A stretch of 64,000 nt of DNA from an uncultured Muribaculaceae bacterium (GCA_947625935.1 CANQQE010000003.1:101475-165474); one strand, 5' to 3'. Positions 9,393-18,804 are shown, numbered from the stretch's first letter. The notes: generated from the sequence alone by a model not told the origin. Numbers and translations are program-made.

Positions 9393-10178
9393 ATGAAAGT
9401 TGGAGATATAATCGACGCGATAGAGGCTGTTGCTCCCAGCTCGCTCCAGGAAGGGTGGGACAACACCGGCCTGCTTGTGGGCCGGCGCGACGCCGATTGC
9501 CGCGGCGTGATGCTTTGTGTCGATGTGACCCCCGACATCGTTCTTGAGGCGTTGGAGGCGGGTTGCGATATGATTGTCTCGCACCATCCGTTGATATTCA
9601 AGGGGCTAAAACGGCTTAACGGCGACGGACGCGTGGAGCGGTCAGTCGAGCTTGCCGTAAAAAACGGTGTCGCCATCTATTGCTGCCACACCTCTATAGA
9701 TAACGCTCCCGGCGGTGTGTCGTGGGTTATGGCCAATCGCCTTGGTGCGACGGGATGCGAAGTGCTGTCGCATCAGGCCGGCAGTGACGGACTGACAGGT
9801 CTCGGTGTGATTGGCGGTTTCAATGAGCCACTGACCGCCGACAGGCTTGTGGAGCGTGTCAAACGCTCGTTCGGCTCGCCTGTGGCCCGTTGTTCACGTT
9901 GCCCGGAGGTGGAGATATCGCGAGTGGCGATGTGTGGAGGCTCTGGCTCCGAATTTATCGCTGACGCAATAGCGGCCGGAGCGCAAGCCTACATCACTTC
10001 CGACACCCGCTACCATGATTTTGTCGATTACGGAGAGAAAATTTTCATAGTCGATATAGGGCATTTTGAAAGCGAGGAGTGCACAAAAGAAATTTTTTAT
10101 CAAATTATTACGGAAAAATTTCCTAACTTTGCAGTCCGTTATTCAGTTATAGAAACTAATCCAATTAGCTATTTATAG
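9393..10178 (+). CDS. Nif3-like dinuclear metal center protein
   Basis: The 261-residue protein belongs to the NIF3/YbgI (DUF34) family, which folds around a two-metal site. Metal ligands are visible in SHHPLIFKG, in CCHTSIDNA and in the late GHFESEE segment. The longer bacterial form has an extra central domain; this one is the short form. The exact reaction is unknown; hydrolase roles have been proposed. The ATG at 9393 was chosen because family similarity begins at MKVGDIIDAIE; an upstream in-frame start would overlap aspS. It is 4 bases before the zinc-ribbon gene, a common pairing. Confidence 0.92.
   Translation: MKVGDIIDAIEAVAPSSLQEGWDNTGLLVGRRDADCRGVMLCVDVTPDIVLEALEAGCDMIVSHHPLIFKGLKRLNGDGRVERSVELAVKNGVAIYCCHTSIDNAPGGVSWVMANRLGATGCEVLSHQAGSDGLTGLGVIGGFNEPLTADRLVERVKRSFGSPVARCSRCPEVEISRVAMCGGSGSEFIADAIAAGAQAYITSDTRYHDFVDYGEKIFIVDIGHFESEECTKEIFYQIITEKFPNFAVRYSVIETNPISYL
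10124..10131 (+). promoter_or_regulatory. -7 element inside the Nif3 gene, for the zinc-ribbon gene
   Basis: TAACTTTG is an exact consensus match, placed 52 bases before the next start codon. No TTG stands at the right distance upstream, so it may be a weak extra promoter within the operon. Confidence 0.4.
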
Positions 10179-10182
10179 ACTT

Positions 10183-10953
10183 ATGGCTACCGATAAAACC
10201 AAAACCGACCAGAATCTCTCTGTGGAGCAACGCCTGAAATCGCTCTACAAGCTGCAAACAATCTTGACCGAAATAGACCGTATCAAGACTATCCGCGGCG
10301 AGCTTCCGCTCGAAGTCAAAGACTTGGAAGACAGCATAGAGGGTCTTCATACTCGCATCGACAACTACAAGCGCGAGATTGAGGAACTGAAAGGGAAAAT
10401 GGCGGCAGAAAAGGAGAAAATCAATAAGTCACAGTCGCTTATCGAGCGTTATCGCGAACAACTCGACAACGTGCGCAACAACCGCGAGTTTGACCTTCTG
10501 AGCAAAGAAATCGAGTTCCAGACCTTGGAGATTGAACTTAGCGAGAAGCATCTCAACGAGTTTTCACGCATGATTGAGGCCAAGACCAATGAAATCAAGG
10601 CCACCGAAGAAGATCTCACTGACCGCGAGCACATTCTGTCGGAGAAGAAAGAGGAGCTTGACGAAATTGTTTCAGAAACCCGTCAGGATGAGGAACGTCT
10701 GCGTCAGGAGGCTAAAGACCTGGAACCCAATGTCGATAGCCGCACCCTCGCCGCGTTCAAGCGCATACGCAAGAATGCCCGCAACGGTCTCGGCATAGTC
10801 TACATCCAGCGTAACGCCTGTGGAGGCTGCTTCAACCGCATCCCGCCGCAGAAACAGCTCGAAATCAAGATGCACAAGAAAATCATCGTCTGTGAGTATT
10901 GCGGTCGCATCATGATTGACCCCGCTCTTGCAGGAGTTGAGGAAAACGCTTAA
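10183..10953 (+). CDS. Coiled-coil protein with C-terminal C4 zinc ribbon (DUF164 family)
   Basis: The 256-residue protein has a long, highly charged coiled coil from about residue 10 to 190. It ends in a zinc ribbon with CGGC near residue 213 and CEYC near residue 236. This is the zf-RING_7/DUF164 architecture, often encoded beside Nif3 proteins. A link to nucleic-acid or ribosome handling has been suggested for relatives but is not established. It follows the Nif3 gene by 4 bases, has a possible internal promoter, and is closed by a good terminator. Confidence 0.9.
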   Translation: MATDKTKTDQNLSVEQRLKSLYKLQTILTEIDRIKTIRGELPLEVKDLEDSIEGLHTRIDNYKREIEELKGKMAAEKEKINKSQSLIERYREQLDNVRNNREFDLLSKEIEFQTLEIELSEKHLNEFSRMIEAKTNEIKATEEDLTDREHILSEKKEELDEIVSETRQDEERLRQEAKDLEPNVDSRTLAAFKRIRKNARNGLGIVYIQRNACGGCFNRIPPQKQLEIKMHKKIIVCEYCGRIMIDPALAGVEENA

Positions 10954-11005
10954 CCGTCCGTCCATAACCGACGGCGGCTGTGTACGCAGTCGTTACTGAA
11001 CAGGA

Positions 11006-11039
11006 GAGACCTCGATTTACGCGGGGTCTCTTTTTTTTT
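11006..11039 (+). terminator. Rho-independent terminator after the zinc-ribbon gene
   Basis: GAGACC at 11006-11011 pairs with GGTCTC at 11025-11030, with extra CG pairs inside, and a run of nine T follows directly. Confidence 0.9.
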
Positions 11040-11105
11040 GCGCAAAATCAAAGTTTTTGCGCAAAAAAAGTGTTGCGAAAGAGGTGATAATTCCACAATA
11101 AATGC

Positions 11106-11113
11106 TAACTTTG
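11106..11113 (+). promoter_or_regulatory. -7 element for spt
   Basis: TAACTTTG matches the consensus exactly and lies 70 bases before the spt ATG. A -33 TTG at the usual distance is not obvious. Confidence 0.55.
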
Positions 11114-11183
11114 TAGCCTGTTTAAAACTATTGTATGGTGGCAAACAGATAGTTAATTACCAATCATTATTATCACGTTAACT

Positions 11184-12371
11184 ATGACGCTCTTACAAGC
11201 AAAACTGTCAAAATATACCGCACCTCAGGAGGCAAAGGCGGCCGGTATCTATCCCTATTTCAGAGCAATCTCAAGCGAGCAAGACCCCGAGGTCATCATC
11301 AACGGGAAAAAGGTGTTGATGTTTGGCTCTAATTGCTATACCGGCCTTGTCAACGACCCCCGCATTAAAGAAGCCGCTATCGAGGCTACCAAAAAATACG
11401 GAACAGGATGTGCCGGATCGCCATTTCTCAACGGAACTCTCGATCTGCACAAAAAACTTGAGGCGCGTCTGGCCGAGTACATCGGCAAGGAAGACGTGAT
11501 GATTTATTCTACCGGCTTTGAGGTGAATCTCGGAGTGGTGTCGTGTCTCACGGGCCGCGAGGATTATATAATCTGGGACGAACAGGATCACGCCTCGATT
11601 ATCGAAGGGCGTCGTCTGTCGTTCTCGCAGCAGTTAAAGTACCGTCACAACGATATGGAATCGCTCGAAAAGCAATTGCAGCGTTGTGAGCCCGACAAGG
11701 TGAAACTGATTGTGACCGACGGCGTGTTTTCGATGGAAGGTGATGTCGCAAATCTCCCGGAAATAGTGCGCCTCGCCAAGAAATACAACGCCAGTGTGAT
11801 GGTCGATGAAGCTCACGGCATCGGGGTGTTCGGTCGCGGCGGACGCGGCACCTGCGACCACTTCGGCGTGAGAGACGACGTGGAGCTGATTATGGGCACA
11901 TTCTCAAAATCGTTCGCTTCGCTCGGCGGTTTCATCGCAACCAACAAAGAGATTACCAACTACCTCCGTCACCACTCACGATCCTATATTTTCACCGCAA
12001 GCATCACTCCGGCATCGACAGCAGCGGCTCTCGCAGCTCTCGAAATTATGGAGAAAGAGCCCGAACGTCAGGAGAAACTTTGGGAGGTGACCCACTATGC
12101 CCTCGACGGATTCCGCAACATGGGCTGCGAAATCGGCAACACTTCAACCCCGATTATTCCCCTGTTTATCCGCGACAACAACAAGACTTTCGCCATTACC
12201 CGCGACTTGCTCAACGAGGGTATCTTTGTTAACCCCGTGGTGTCGCCCGCTGTCGCACCTCAGGACACGCTCATCAGATTCTCTCTGATGGCCACCCACA
12301 CCAAAGAGCAGGTAACCACGGCTCTTGAGAAGATTCAGAAAGTGTTCCGCGCCTATGACCTCATCCCGTGA
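11184..12371 (+). CDS. spt: Serine palmitoyltransferase (alpha-oxoamine synthase family)
   Basis: This PLP enzyme condenses L-serine with an acyl-CoA to start sphingolipid synthesis, a hallmark of Bacteroidales. The 395 residues show the family residues: stacking His136 (QDHAS), Asp208 and His211 (DEAHG), and the PLP lysine Lys242 (GTFSKSFASLGG). The family also contains KBL and BioF, but the GTGCAGSPFLNGTLDLH block with no threonine-dehydrogenase partner nearby favours SPT. It has its own promoter and terminator and stands alone. Confidence 0.87.
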   Translation: MTLLQAKLSKYTAPQEAKAAGIYPYFRAISSEQDPEVIINGKKVLMFGSNCYTGLVNDPRIKEAAIEATKKYGTGCAGSPFLNGTLDLHKKLEARLAEYIGKEDVMIYSTGFEVNLGVVSCLTGREDYIIWDEQDHASIIEGRRLSFSQQLKYRHNDMESLEKQLQRCEPDKVKLIVTDGVFSMEGDVANLPEIVRLAKKYNASVMVDEAHGIGVFGRGGRGTCDHFGVRDDVELIMGTFSKSFASLGGFIATNKEITNYLRHHSRSYIFTASITPASTAAALAALEIMEKEPERQEKLWEVTHYALDGFRNMGCEIGNTSTPIIPLFIRDNNKTFAITRDLLNEGIFVNPVVSPAVAPQDTLIRFSLMATHTKEQVTTALEKIQKVFRAYDLIP

Positions 12372-12408
12372 TTGTAGGCGGTAAGGAAAAAACGAAATAG
12401 GAAAATAA

Positions 12409-12451
12409 CGGGAGCTGGCCGCCAACCGCGGTTTTGCTCCCGCTTTTTTCT
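12409..12451 (+). terminator. Terminator after spt
   Basis: CGGGAGC at 12409-12415 pairs with GCTCCCG at 12436-12442, followed by a T-rich run. Confidence 0.85.
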
Positions 12452-12535
12452 TTAGGCCACAAATTCGGTTCACATCATTTGCCCGCGCTGTAGGCATAGC
12501 GGGACTTATTACATAATCATAACCTGAAGATAACC

Positions 12536-13441
12536 ATGAAACAAATCAAGAATTTCGGCAGCTTGACGGCGCATTTGAAAAAACAGAAACCCAGGAAGCG
12601 TGTGGTTGCAGTATGGCCAAGCGATAAAAACACAGAGGAGGCCATTAGCCGAGTACTGCACGAGGGGTGGGCTGATTTCATACTTGTAGGCCCGTCAGAT
12701 ATTCTCGATACATTCCAGTCGTTGAAGCATTACGCGGACCGTGTGTCGGTGGTCGGAGTGTCAGACTGCGACGAGGCCGCGCGCGAAGCTGTCAAGATAG
12801 TGAGAGACGGTGGCGCGGACGTGGTGATGAAGGGTCTGATAAACACAGATAACCTGCTGCGCGCCGTGCTTAACAAGGAAACGGGACTTTTGCCAAAAGG
12901 AAAAGTGCTGACTCATCTGACAGCCATGCAGGGCGGTCGTTATGGCAAATTCCTGTTTTTTTCTGATGCGGCAGTGATACCGTCGCCGACTTTCGAGCAG
13001 CGGGTAGCCATGGTCAGCTATGCTGTCGAAATCTGCCAAGCGTTCGGTGTCGAGCGTCCGCGTGTCGCTTTGATTCATTATAGTGAAAAAATCAACCCAA
13101 AGTTTCCTGTGACAACGGAATATGCCGAAATCAAGCGGCTCGCTGACGCCGGTGTGTTTGGCGATGCTGTCATCGACGGCCCTATGGATGTCAAGACCGC
13201 CTGTGATGCCGAGTCGGCCAAAATAAAAGGTATCGCCTCGCCGATCGAGGGTCAGGCTGACGCATTGATTTTCCCCGATCTTGAGGCGGCTAACGTTTTT
13301 TACAAGACGATGACGCTGTTCTGCAAGGCTGACAATGCCGGCATACTGCGCGGCCCTATCGCCCCGGTGGTGTTGCCTTCGCGCAGCGACAGTGCGATTT
13401 CCAAATATTATTCTTTGGCTGTGGCATGTTTAATCAGTTGA
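12536..13441 (+). CDS. ptb: Phosphate butyryltransferase / branched-chain phosphate acyltransferase
   Basis: The 301-residue protein is in the phosphate acetyl/butaryl transferase family. It swaps CoA for phosphate on butyryl-CoA or branched-chain acyl-CoA. Recognisable segments are DVVMKGLINTDNLLRAVLNKETGL and the later late-domain IEGQADALIFPDLEAANVFYK motif (each quoted only in part here: VMKGLINTDNLL, LIFPDLEAANV). The kinase partner follows after 10 bases, so the pair would turn acyl-CoA plus ADP into the acid plus ATP. The true acyl chain is unknown; there are no butyryl-CoA forming genes in the window. Confidence 0.9.
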   Translation: MKQIKNFGSLTAHLKKQKPRKRVVAVWPSDKNTEEAISRVLHEGWADFILVGPSDILDTFQSLKHYADRVSVVGVSDCDEAAREAVKIVRDGGADVVMKGLINTDNLLRAVLNKETGLLPKGKVLTHLTAMQGGRYGKFLFFSDAAVIPSPTFEQRVAMVSYAVEICQAFGVERPRVALIHYSEKINPKFPVTTEYAEIKRLADAGVFGDAVIDGPMDVKTACDAESAKIKGIASPIEGQADALIFPDLEAANVFYKTMTLFCKADNAGILRGPIAPVVLPSRSDSAISKYYSLAVACLIS

Positions 13442-13451
13442 TTTAGAAAGG

Positions 13452-14519
13452 ATGAAAGTACTAACCATAAATCCCGGCTCGACCTCTACAAAAATCGCCG
13501 TCTATGATGAATCGCATCAACTGTTTGTCTCAAACATAAGGCACGATGTAGCTGATTTGGCTCATTTCAGCAATGTGAACGACCAGTTTGAATTCCGGCG
13601 GAATCTTGTGGTTAAGACATTGCATGAGAATGGATATGAACTTGATTTTGACGCTGTTGTAGGGCGTGGCGGTCTCTTGAAACCTATACCCGGAGGTGTT
13701 TATGAGATAAACGACGTGATGCTCGGAGAGATGGGACGCCCATTCAGGCAGCATGCGTGTAATTTGGGGTGTCTGATCGCGAGTGACATTGCCGCCGGCA
13801 TTCCGGGTTGCAAGGCTTTGATAGCCGATCCAGGTGTCGTGGATGAACTTGACGATGTGGCCCGGATAACAGGGTCGCCTATGATGCCGCGCATAACCAC
13901 ATGGCACGCTCTCAACCAAAGGGCTATCGGACGCCGTCACGCGTCGGAGCTGAATGACGGCCGCCGATATGAGGATTTGAACTTGATTATATGTCATCTC
14001 GGAGGTGGTATTTCGATCGGCGCGCACCGCAAGGGGCGTTGTGTCGATGTCAACAATGCGCTCGACGGCGACGGCCCATTCTCTCCCGAACGTGCCGGGA
14101 CGCTGCCGGCAGGTTCGCTCATAGATCTCTGTTACTCCGGTCGTTACACTATCGACGAGCTTAAAAAACGAATCAGTGGTAAAGCGGGTCTCGCAGCGCA
14201 TCTCGGCACTACCGATGTGCAGGCTGTGGTCAAGTCTATCGAAGCCGGCGACGCAAAGGCAAAGTTGGTGCTCGATGCTATGAACTATCAGATAGCCAAG
14301 GCGATAGGTGGTGCGGCGGTCGCGCTGCATGGTGAGGTGGACGGTATCTTGCTGACCGGGGGAATCGCGTATTCGGAGTATGTGACCTCACGGGTGAAGG
14401 AGCTGGTGGAGTTTATCGCGCCGGTTTATGTCTATCCGGGTGAGGATGAGATGCTTGCGCTTGCGTTGAATGGCCTCGGCGCACTGAAAGGGGAGATTCC
14501 GATCAATGAATATCGATAG
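13452..14519 (+). CDS. buk: Butyrate kinase / branched-chain carboxylic acid kinase
   Basis: Member of the acetate/butyrate kinase part of the ASKHA superfamily. The 355-residue length is normal. Visible are the N-terminal phosphate loop NPGSTSTKIAVY, the adenosine loop CHLGGGISIGAH and the late LLTGGIAYSEY. It forms the acid and ATP from the acyl phosphate made by the preceding transferase. It is preceded by ptb (10-base gap) and followed by 155 bases with no gene. Confidence 0.93.
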   Translation: MKVLTINPGSTSTKIAVYDESHQLFVSNIRHDVADLAHFSNVNDQFEFRRNLVVKTLHENGYELDFDAVVGRGGLLKPIPGGVYEINDVMLGEMGRPFRQHACNLGCLIASDIAAGIPGCKALIADPGVVDELDDVARITGSPMMPRITTWHALNQRAIGRRHASELNDGRRYEDLNLIICHLGGGISIGAHRKGRCVDVNNALDGDGPFSPERAGTLPAGSLIDLCYSGRYTIDELKKRISGKAGLAAHLGTTDVQAVVKSIEAGDAKAKLVLDAMNYQIAKAIGGAAVALHGEVDGILLTGGIAYSEYVTSRVKELVEFIAPVYVYPGEDEMLALALNGLGALKGEIPINEYR

Positions 14520-14645
14520 TTTTATATTGGTTTTTCGCCCGATTAATTCATAATTAATGTTAATTTTGGCTGGACTTTCGGGGGAAATGTGTTGACAATT
14601 TTGCTGATTTTTTCCTTGAAAGGGGGCTTTTTGGGAAATAATAGT

Positions 14646-14653
14646 TATCTTCG
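14646..14653 (+). promoter_or_regulatory. Possible -7 element for the dusB operon
   Basis: TATCTTCG differs from TAnnTTTG by one base and is 22 bases before the dusB ATG. A second, exact TAATTTTG stands at 14561-14568. Neither has a clean -33 element at the usual spacing. Confidence 0.35.
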
Positions 14654-14674
14654 TGTTTCGTATTTGTCGCAATT

Positions 14675-15673
14675 ATGAAAATCGGAGAATTAGATCTTGG
14701 TTTGAAGCCGGTGATGCTCGCGCCGATGGAGGATGTCACCGACCCCTCGTTTCGTCTTATATGCAAGGAGCAGGGGGCAGATATGGTCTACACGGAATTT
14801 GTGTCGGCCGATGCTCTTATCCGCGATATTCCGGCGACCACTCGAAAATTGATGATAGATGCGCGTGAACGTCCGACAGCCATACAGATTTATGGCCGCG
14901 AGACGGGGCCGATGGTCGAGGCAGCGAAGATTGTCGAGGAGGCAAGACCCGATATCATAGATATAAATTTCGGTTGCCCGGTCAAGAAGGTGGCAGGAAA
15001 GGGCGCGGGAGCAGGTATGCTCCGCGATATACCCAAAATGCTTGAGATAACCTCGGCCGTAGTGAAAGCTGTGAGTCTCCCGGTGACTGTCAAGACTCGA
15101 TTGGGGTGGGACCATAACAGCCGAGTGATCGTCGAGCTTGCCGAAATGCTTCAGGACTGCGGCATAAAGGCTCTGACCGTGCATGGGCGCACGAGGTCCC
15201 AGATGTACACCGGCGATGCTGATTGGGAGATGATCGCGAGGGTTAAGGAGAACCCGCGCCTGACCATCCCGCTCATAGGCAACGGTGACATAACCACCCC
15301 TGAGAAGGCCGCTGAGGCTTTTGACCGCTACGGAGTGGACGGTGTCATGGTGGGGCGCGCTTCGATTGGCGCTCCGTGGATTTTCCGCGGGATGAAGTCG
15401 ATGGTGTCCACAGGGTCCAAGGGTGAGGATTTGACCCTCTCGGAGAAGTTCGCTCTGCTGCGCCGTCAGATCACCGAAAGTATCGACCGCATCGACGAGT
15501 ACCGCGGCATTCTCCACATACGCCGCCATCTTGCCGCGTCGCCTTTATTCAAGGGGATTCCGCATTTCAGGGAGACGCGTATCGAGATGCTTAGGGCGTC
15601 GACTTATGCCCAGCTCGACGACGTGTTGCGGCGCATTGAAGAAATGATAATTAAAAACAACGATATATTATGA
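14675..15673 (+). CDS. dusB: tRNA-dihydrouridine synthase
   Basis: FMN enzyme that reduces uridine in the tRNA D-loop. The 332 residues include the FMN-binding start LAPMEDVTDPSFR, the catalytic Cys101 in NFGCPVKKVAGKG, and VMVGRASIGAPW near the end of the barrel. These fit the DusB branch. The stop overlaps the start of the next gene by 4 bases (ATGA), so the GIN-domain genes are probably in the same transcript. Confidence 0.93.
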   Translation: MKIGELDLGLKPVMLAPMEDVTDPSFRLICKEQGADMVYTEFVSADALIRDIPATTRKLMIDARERPTAIQIYGRETGPMVEAAKIVEEARPDIIDINFGCPVKKVAGKGAGAGMLRDIPKMLEITSAVVKAVSLPVTVKTRLGWDHNSRVIVELAEMLQDCGIKALTVHGRTRSQMYTGDADWEMIARVKENPRLTIPLIGNGDITTPEKAAEAFDRYGVDGVMVGRASIGAPWIFRGMKSMVSTGSKGEDLTLSEKFALLRRQITESIDRIDEYRGILHIRRHLAASPLFKGIPHFRETRIEMLRASTYAQLDDVLRRIEEMIIKNNDIL

Positions 15674-16500
15674 AGAAGATATTATCATTGCTGATGTCGG
15701 TAGCCATAGTTTTAGGAGCTTCCGCCGCCGACAGACTTCCCGAAGGGAACCGTGTGGTTTTGAAACCGGCGCGTGAGTTCAATTCGATAGTAATCAACGG
15801 TAACGCTGTGGTTGAGTGCAAGTTTCACCCGGAACACAGCGGCTATGTGGTTTATTATACGGATAACAACGAGGTGCCGCGCATCAAGGTGGTCAATTAT
15901 GACAATCAGTTGGTTATAGACGCTGACACCACGGCCAACGCTATCACGAGCCGCATCACCGTGTTGTGTCACGGCTCGCTTGAGAATATGGTGGTCAACG
16001 ATGGTATAATGTTGTCAAAACGTCTTCCGGCCAACCGCCAGTTTAACCTTGTTGTCAACGGGAACGGAGCTGCTTATATAGGCCGTGTGGAGACTGGCGC
16101 GTTCAATGCCGTCAACAACGGGCCCGGAGCGATCGGCATCAGAACCGTGAAGTCGGCCGAAATCAGCATAGTCGACAACGGCCCCGGAAAAGTGAGCGTC
16201 GCCGATGTCAGAACGCCGCGGCTGTCGGTTGTCAATAACGGAGACGGGGCGATTACCCTCAATGGCAAGGCCCGCACAGCGATGTATTGCACAAACGGCA
16301 AGGGGGACATCTATGCTATGGGTCTGAGGTGTTTCGACCTGTCGGCTCAGGTTCAGGATGAAGGCTCGATAGGCTGCGATGTGAAAAACCGCGCGGTGGT
16401 CAACATTCTGGGCAGCGGCACAGTGATGGGGCGCCGTTATCCGCGCGAAGTGGAGGGGAATGTAGAAAATTCGTTCAAACTTGTCCCCGGAAAAAAATGA
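15670..16500 (+). CDS. Exported GIN-domain (DUF2807-like) beta-helix protein 1
   Basis: A 276-residue protein with a signal peptide (cleavage near ASA-AD at 19-20). The rest is a repeating beta pattern, with N-G-x-G type turns every 18-25 residues, typical of the head-GIN / DUF2807 fold of Bacteroidota. It is probably outside the cytoplasm. No function is known for the family; adhesion-like roles are speculation. It overlaps dusB by 4 bases and is followed by a second, weaker member. Confidence 0.75.
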   Translation: MKKILSLLMSVAIVLGASAADRLPEGNRVVLKPAREFNSIVINGNAVVECKFHPEHSGYVVYYTDNNEVPRIKVVNYDNQLVIDADTTANAITSRITVLCHGSLENMVVNDGIMLSKRLPANRQFNLVVNGNGAAYIGRVETGAFNAVNNGPGAIGIRTVKSAEISIVDNGPGKVSVADVRTPRLSVVNNGDGAITLNGKARTAMYCTNGKGDIYAMGLRCFDLSAQVQDEGSIGCDVKNRAVVNILGSGTVMGRRYPREVEGNVENSFKLVPGKK

Positions 16501-16574
16501 TGTGTCTCGCCGCTTAAATCTAAAATAGTAAATCAGTTCAAAATATAGTGATTAATTTAAACCATAACAAGGCT

Positions 16575-17300
16575 ATGAAACAAATATATTTGTCATTGTT
16601 AATCGCTCTGATAGGCTCGGGGTTGATGTCGGGCGCAGGTAAAAACCGCTATGAGCTTGATGTCAACGACTTCATGGAGCTGAAGGTCATCGAGGGGCTT
16701 AACGTGGATTATAAGTGTGTTCCCGACTCAGCCGGCAAGGCTGTGTTCACCACCACGCCCGACCTCGCGTCGGTGCTTATGCTCACCAACAACAAGGGTA
16801 AACTTGAGATGCAGATTTCCACTGACGGTATCAATTACAAGGATTTACCCACAATCACTGTGTATTCCAATTTCCTGACCCGCGTTGAAAATAGCGGGGA
16901 CTCGACAGTGAGGGTGCTCTCTGTCGCCCCCGGCCCGCAGTTCAAGGCTAAAGTAATAGGCAATGGCCGCTTGGTGGTGCGGAACATCAACGCCACCCAG
17001 GTCGATGCCAACTTGTCGACGGGGAACGGCCAGATTGTGCTTTACGGGAAATGCCAGTCGGCTAAATACGGTCTGACGGGTACCGGCTCGATACAGGCCG
17101 ATGACCTTAAAGCGGTGTCGGTCAAATGCCGCTCGACAGGCACAGGCACCATAGGCTGCAATGTTTCGGGCGACCTTATGGTTGTCGGTATGGGCTCAGG
17201 TAAGATATATTACACGGGCAATCCAGAAAAAATCACGAGCCGTAGCGTCGGGTTGAAAGTGATTCCTCTCGACGGCACGCCGGAGGATACGTCAAAGTAG
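16575..17300 (+). CDS. Exported GIN-domain (DUF2807-like) protein 2
   Basis: The 241-residue product starts with a signal peptide beginning MKQIYLSLLIAL; this ATG at 16575 was preferred over an upstream GTG, which would add nine polar residues. The mature part has the same beta-helical, Gly/Asn-rich repeats as the preceding gene (GTGSI, STGTGTIG). The two are similar in design but clearly diverged. The stop is 4 bases before the flippase gene, so the group reads as one transcript. Confidence 0.72.
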   Translation: MKQIYLSLLIALIGSGLMSGAGKNRYELDVNDFMELKVIEGLNVDYKCVPDSAGKAVFTTTPDLASVLMLTNNKGKLEMQISTDGINYKDLPTITVYSNFLTRVENSGDSTVRVLSVAPGPQFKAKVIGNGRLVVRNINATQVDANLSTGNGQIVLYGKCQSAKYGLTGTGSIQADDLKAVSVKCRSTGTGTIGCNVSGDLMVVGMGSGKIYYTGNPEKITSRSVGLKVIPLDGTPEDTSK

Positions 17301-17304
17301 GCCG

Positions 17305-18804
17305 ATGGGAGACCAGCGCGACTTGAAGTTGCTGACGGCGCGTTCGCTCAAATGGAACCTGATAGACCGTTTGTCATCCCAACTGTTGTATGGGATCACG
17401 GGTATTGTTTTGGCACGGCTGTTGTCGCAGGACGATTTCGGTCTTGTGGGCGCCGTGCTTGTTTTTCAGGCCTTCGCCTCGTTGTTTGTTGACAGTGGAT
17501 TTTCGGCGGCGTTGATACAGCGCAAATCACCCACGCGTCTTGACTATTCGACCGTTCTGTGGTTCAATATGGGCATGGCGGTTGGCGCTTACGTCATATT
17601 ATGGTTTGCCGCTCCGCTCATAGCCGATTGGTTTCAGGGAGACGAGCGTCTCGTGCCATTGTCGAGGGTGATGTTCCTTTCGTTTATTATCACAGCGACC
17701 TCAATAGTGCAGACCAACCGTCTGATGAAACAGATGGATGTCAAGATGGTAGCCGCAGCCAATTCCGCCGGTCTTTTGGCCGGTGCTGTGGTCGGTATCT
17801 GGCTTGCATTGTCGGGGTATGGGGCCTGGGCGATTGTGTGGCAGACCATTGTCGTGGCCTCGGTCAAATCGATGCTGTTGTGGGTCACTACCGGCTGGTT
17901 GCCGCTGCTGCGATTCTCATGGACTGCATTGCGGTCGTTTTTTTCTGTAGGGTCGGGGGTGATGGTCACATCGTTTCTAAATACCCTTTTTCAGAACATA
18001 TACTCGTTTTTTATAGGTAACCGTGTGGGTCTTGGCGCATTGGGCTATTACACGCAGGCTGACAAATGGAGCAAAATGGGTGTGATGTCGCTCGTCCAGA
18101 CGCTTACCTCTTCGTTTCTCCCCGTGCTGTCGGCTGTGCAGGACGATGTGGAACGTTTTTCGCGAGTAGCAGCCAAGACCAACAGGTTCACGGGGTATGT
18201 TACCTTGCCGGCGCTGGGCTTCCTTATCGTCATGGCCACTCCGATATTTCATTTGCTTTTCGGGGAGAAATGGGACGCGTCGATCGTGCTGTTCCAGTTG
18301 CTTCTGCTCAGGGGCATATTTACCGTGCTAACATCGCTATATAACAACTATATACTCGCACTCGGCAGAGCGAAACTCATAGTCTATATGGAGATGCTCC
18401 GTGACGGGGTGGCTTTTGCCGCCCTTATCGTGACGTTACCGTTTATCGGACTGTCGCAAGGCGGCGATGTGGTTTATGGAATAAAAATATTGCTTTGGGG
18501 GCAGGTGGCCGCATCTGCCATCACCTGGATAGCTACCCTGATGACAGCGGCCCCGATGTCGGGCCGTTCATTCTGGCGATATATGTCGGATTATCTGCCC
18601 TATGCGGTAGAGACCGTAGCTGTCATGGCTGTGTTGTCGGCCATCTCTATGGTGATAGTCGATCCATTGAGGCTGCTCTTAGCCCAGGGCTTTTGTGCTG
18701 TTGTCCTCTATGTAGGGATAAATTATTTTGTGGGTTCGGCCATCCAGCGGGATGCCATGGCCTATGTGTGTCGCCGCTTTAATAGTGGAAAATCGCGCGT
18801 CTGA
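17305..18804 (+). CDS. Polysaccharide flippase (MOP superfamily, WzxC-like)
   Basis: The 499-residue protein has about 12-14 membrane spans and matches the Polysacc_synt_3 family: the N-terminal block SLKWNLIDRLSSQLLYGITG is followed by LARLLSQDDFGLVG. It would flip lipid-linked glycan units across the inner membrane. No glycosyltransferases lie beside it. It directly follows the GIN genes, and its 3' end overlaps the convergent vanZ-like gene by 26 bases. Confidence 0.88.
   Translation: MGDQRDLKLLTARSLKWNLIDRLSSQLLYGITGIVLARLLSQDDFGLVGAVLVFQAFASLFVDSGFSAALIQRKSPTRLDYSTVLWFNMGMAVGAYVILWFAAPLIADWFQGDERLVPLSRVMFLSFIITATSIVQTNRLMKQMDVKMVAAANSAGLLAGAVVGIWLALSGYGAWAIVWQTIVVASVKSMLLWVTTGWLPLLRFSWTALRSFFSVGSGVMVTSFLNTLFQNIYSFFIGNRVGLGALGYYTQADKWSKMGVMSLVQTLTSSFLPVLSAVQDDVERFSRVAAKTNRFTGYVTLPALGFLIVMATPIFHLLFGEKWDASIVLFQLLLLRGIFTVLTSLYNNYILALGRAKLIVYMEMLRDGVAFAALIVTLPFIGLSQGGDVVYGIKILLWGQVAASAITWIATLMTAAPMSGRSFWRYMSDYLPYAVETVAVMAVLSAISMVIVDPLRLLLAQGFCAVVLYVGINYFVGSAIQRDAMAYVCRRFNSGKSRV

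Noticed and set aside
13530-14330. Long minus-strand frame opposite buk
   Set aside because: It is the mirror of a clear kinase gene; the residues show no domain and the plus-strand motifs are intact.
14690-15529. 279-codon minus-strand frame opposite dusB
   Set aside because: Mirror frame with no recognisable motif; dusB is certain.
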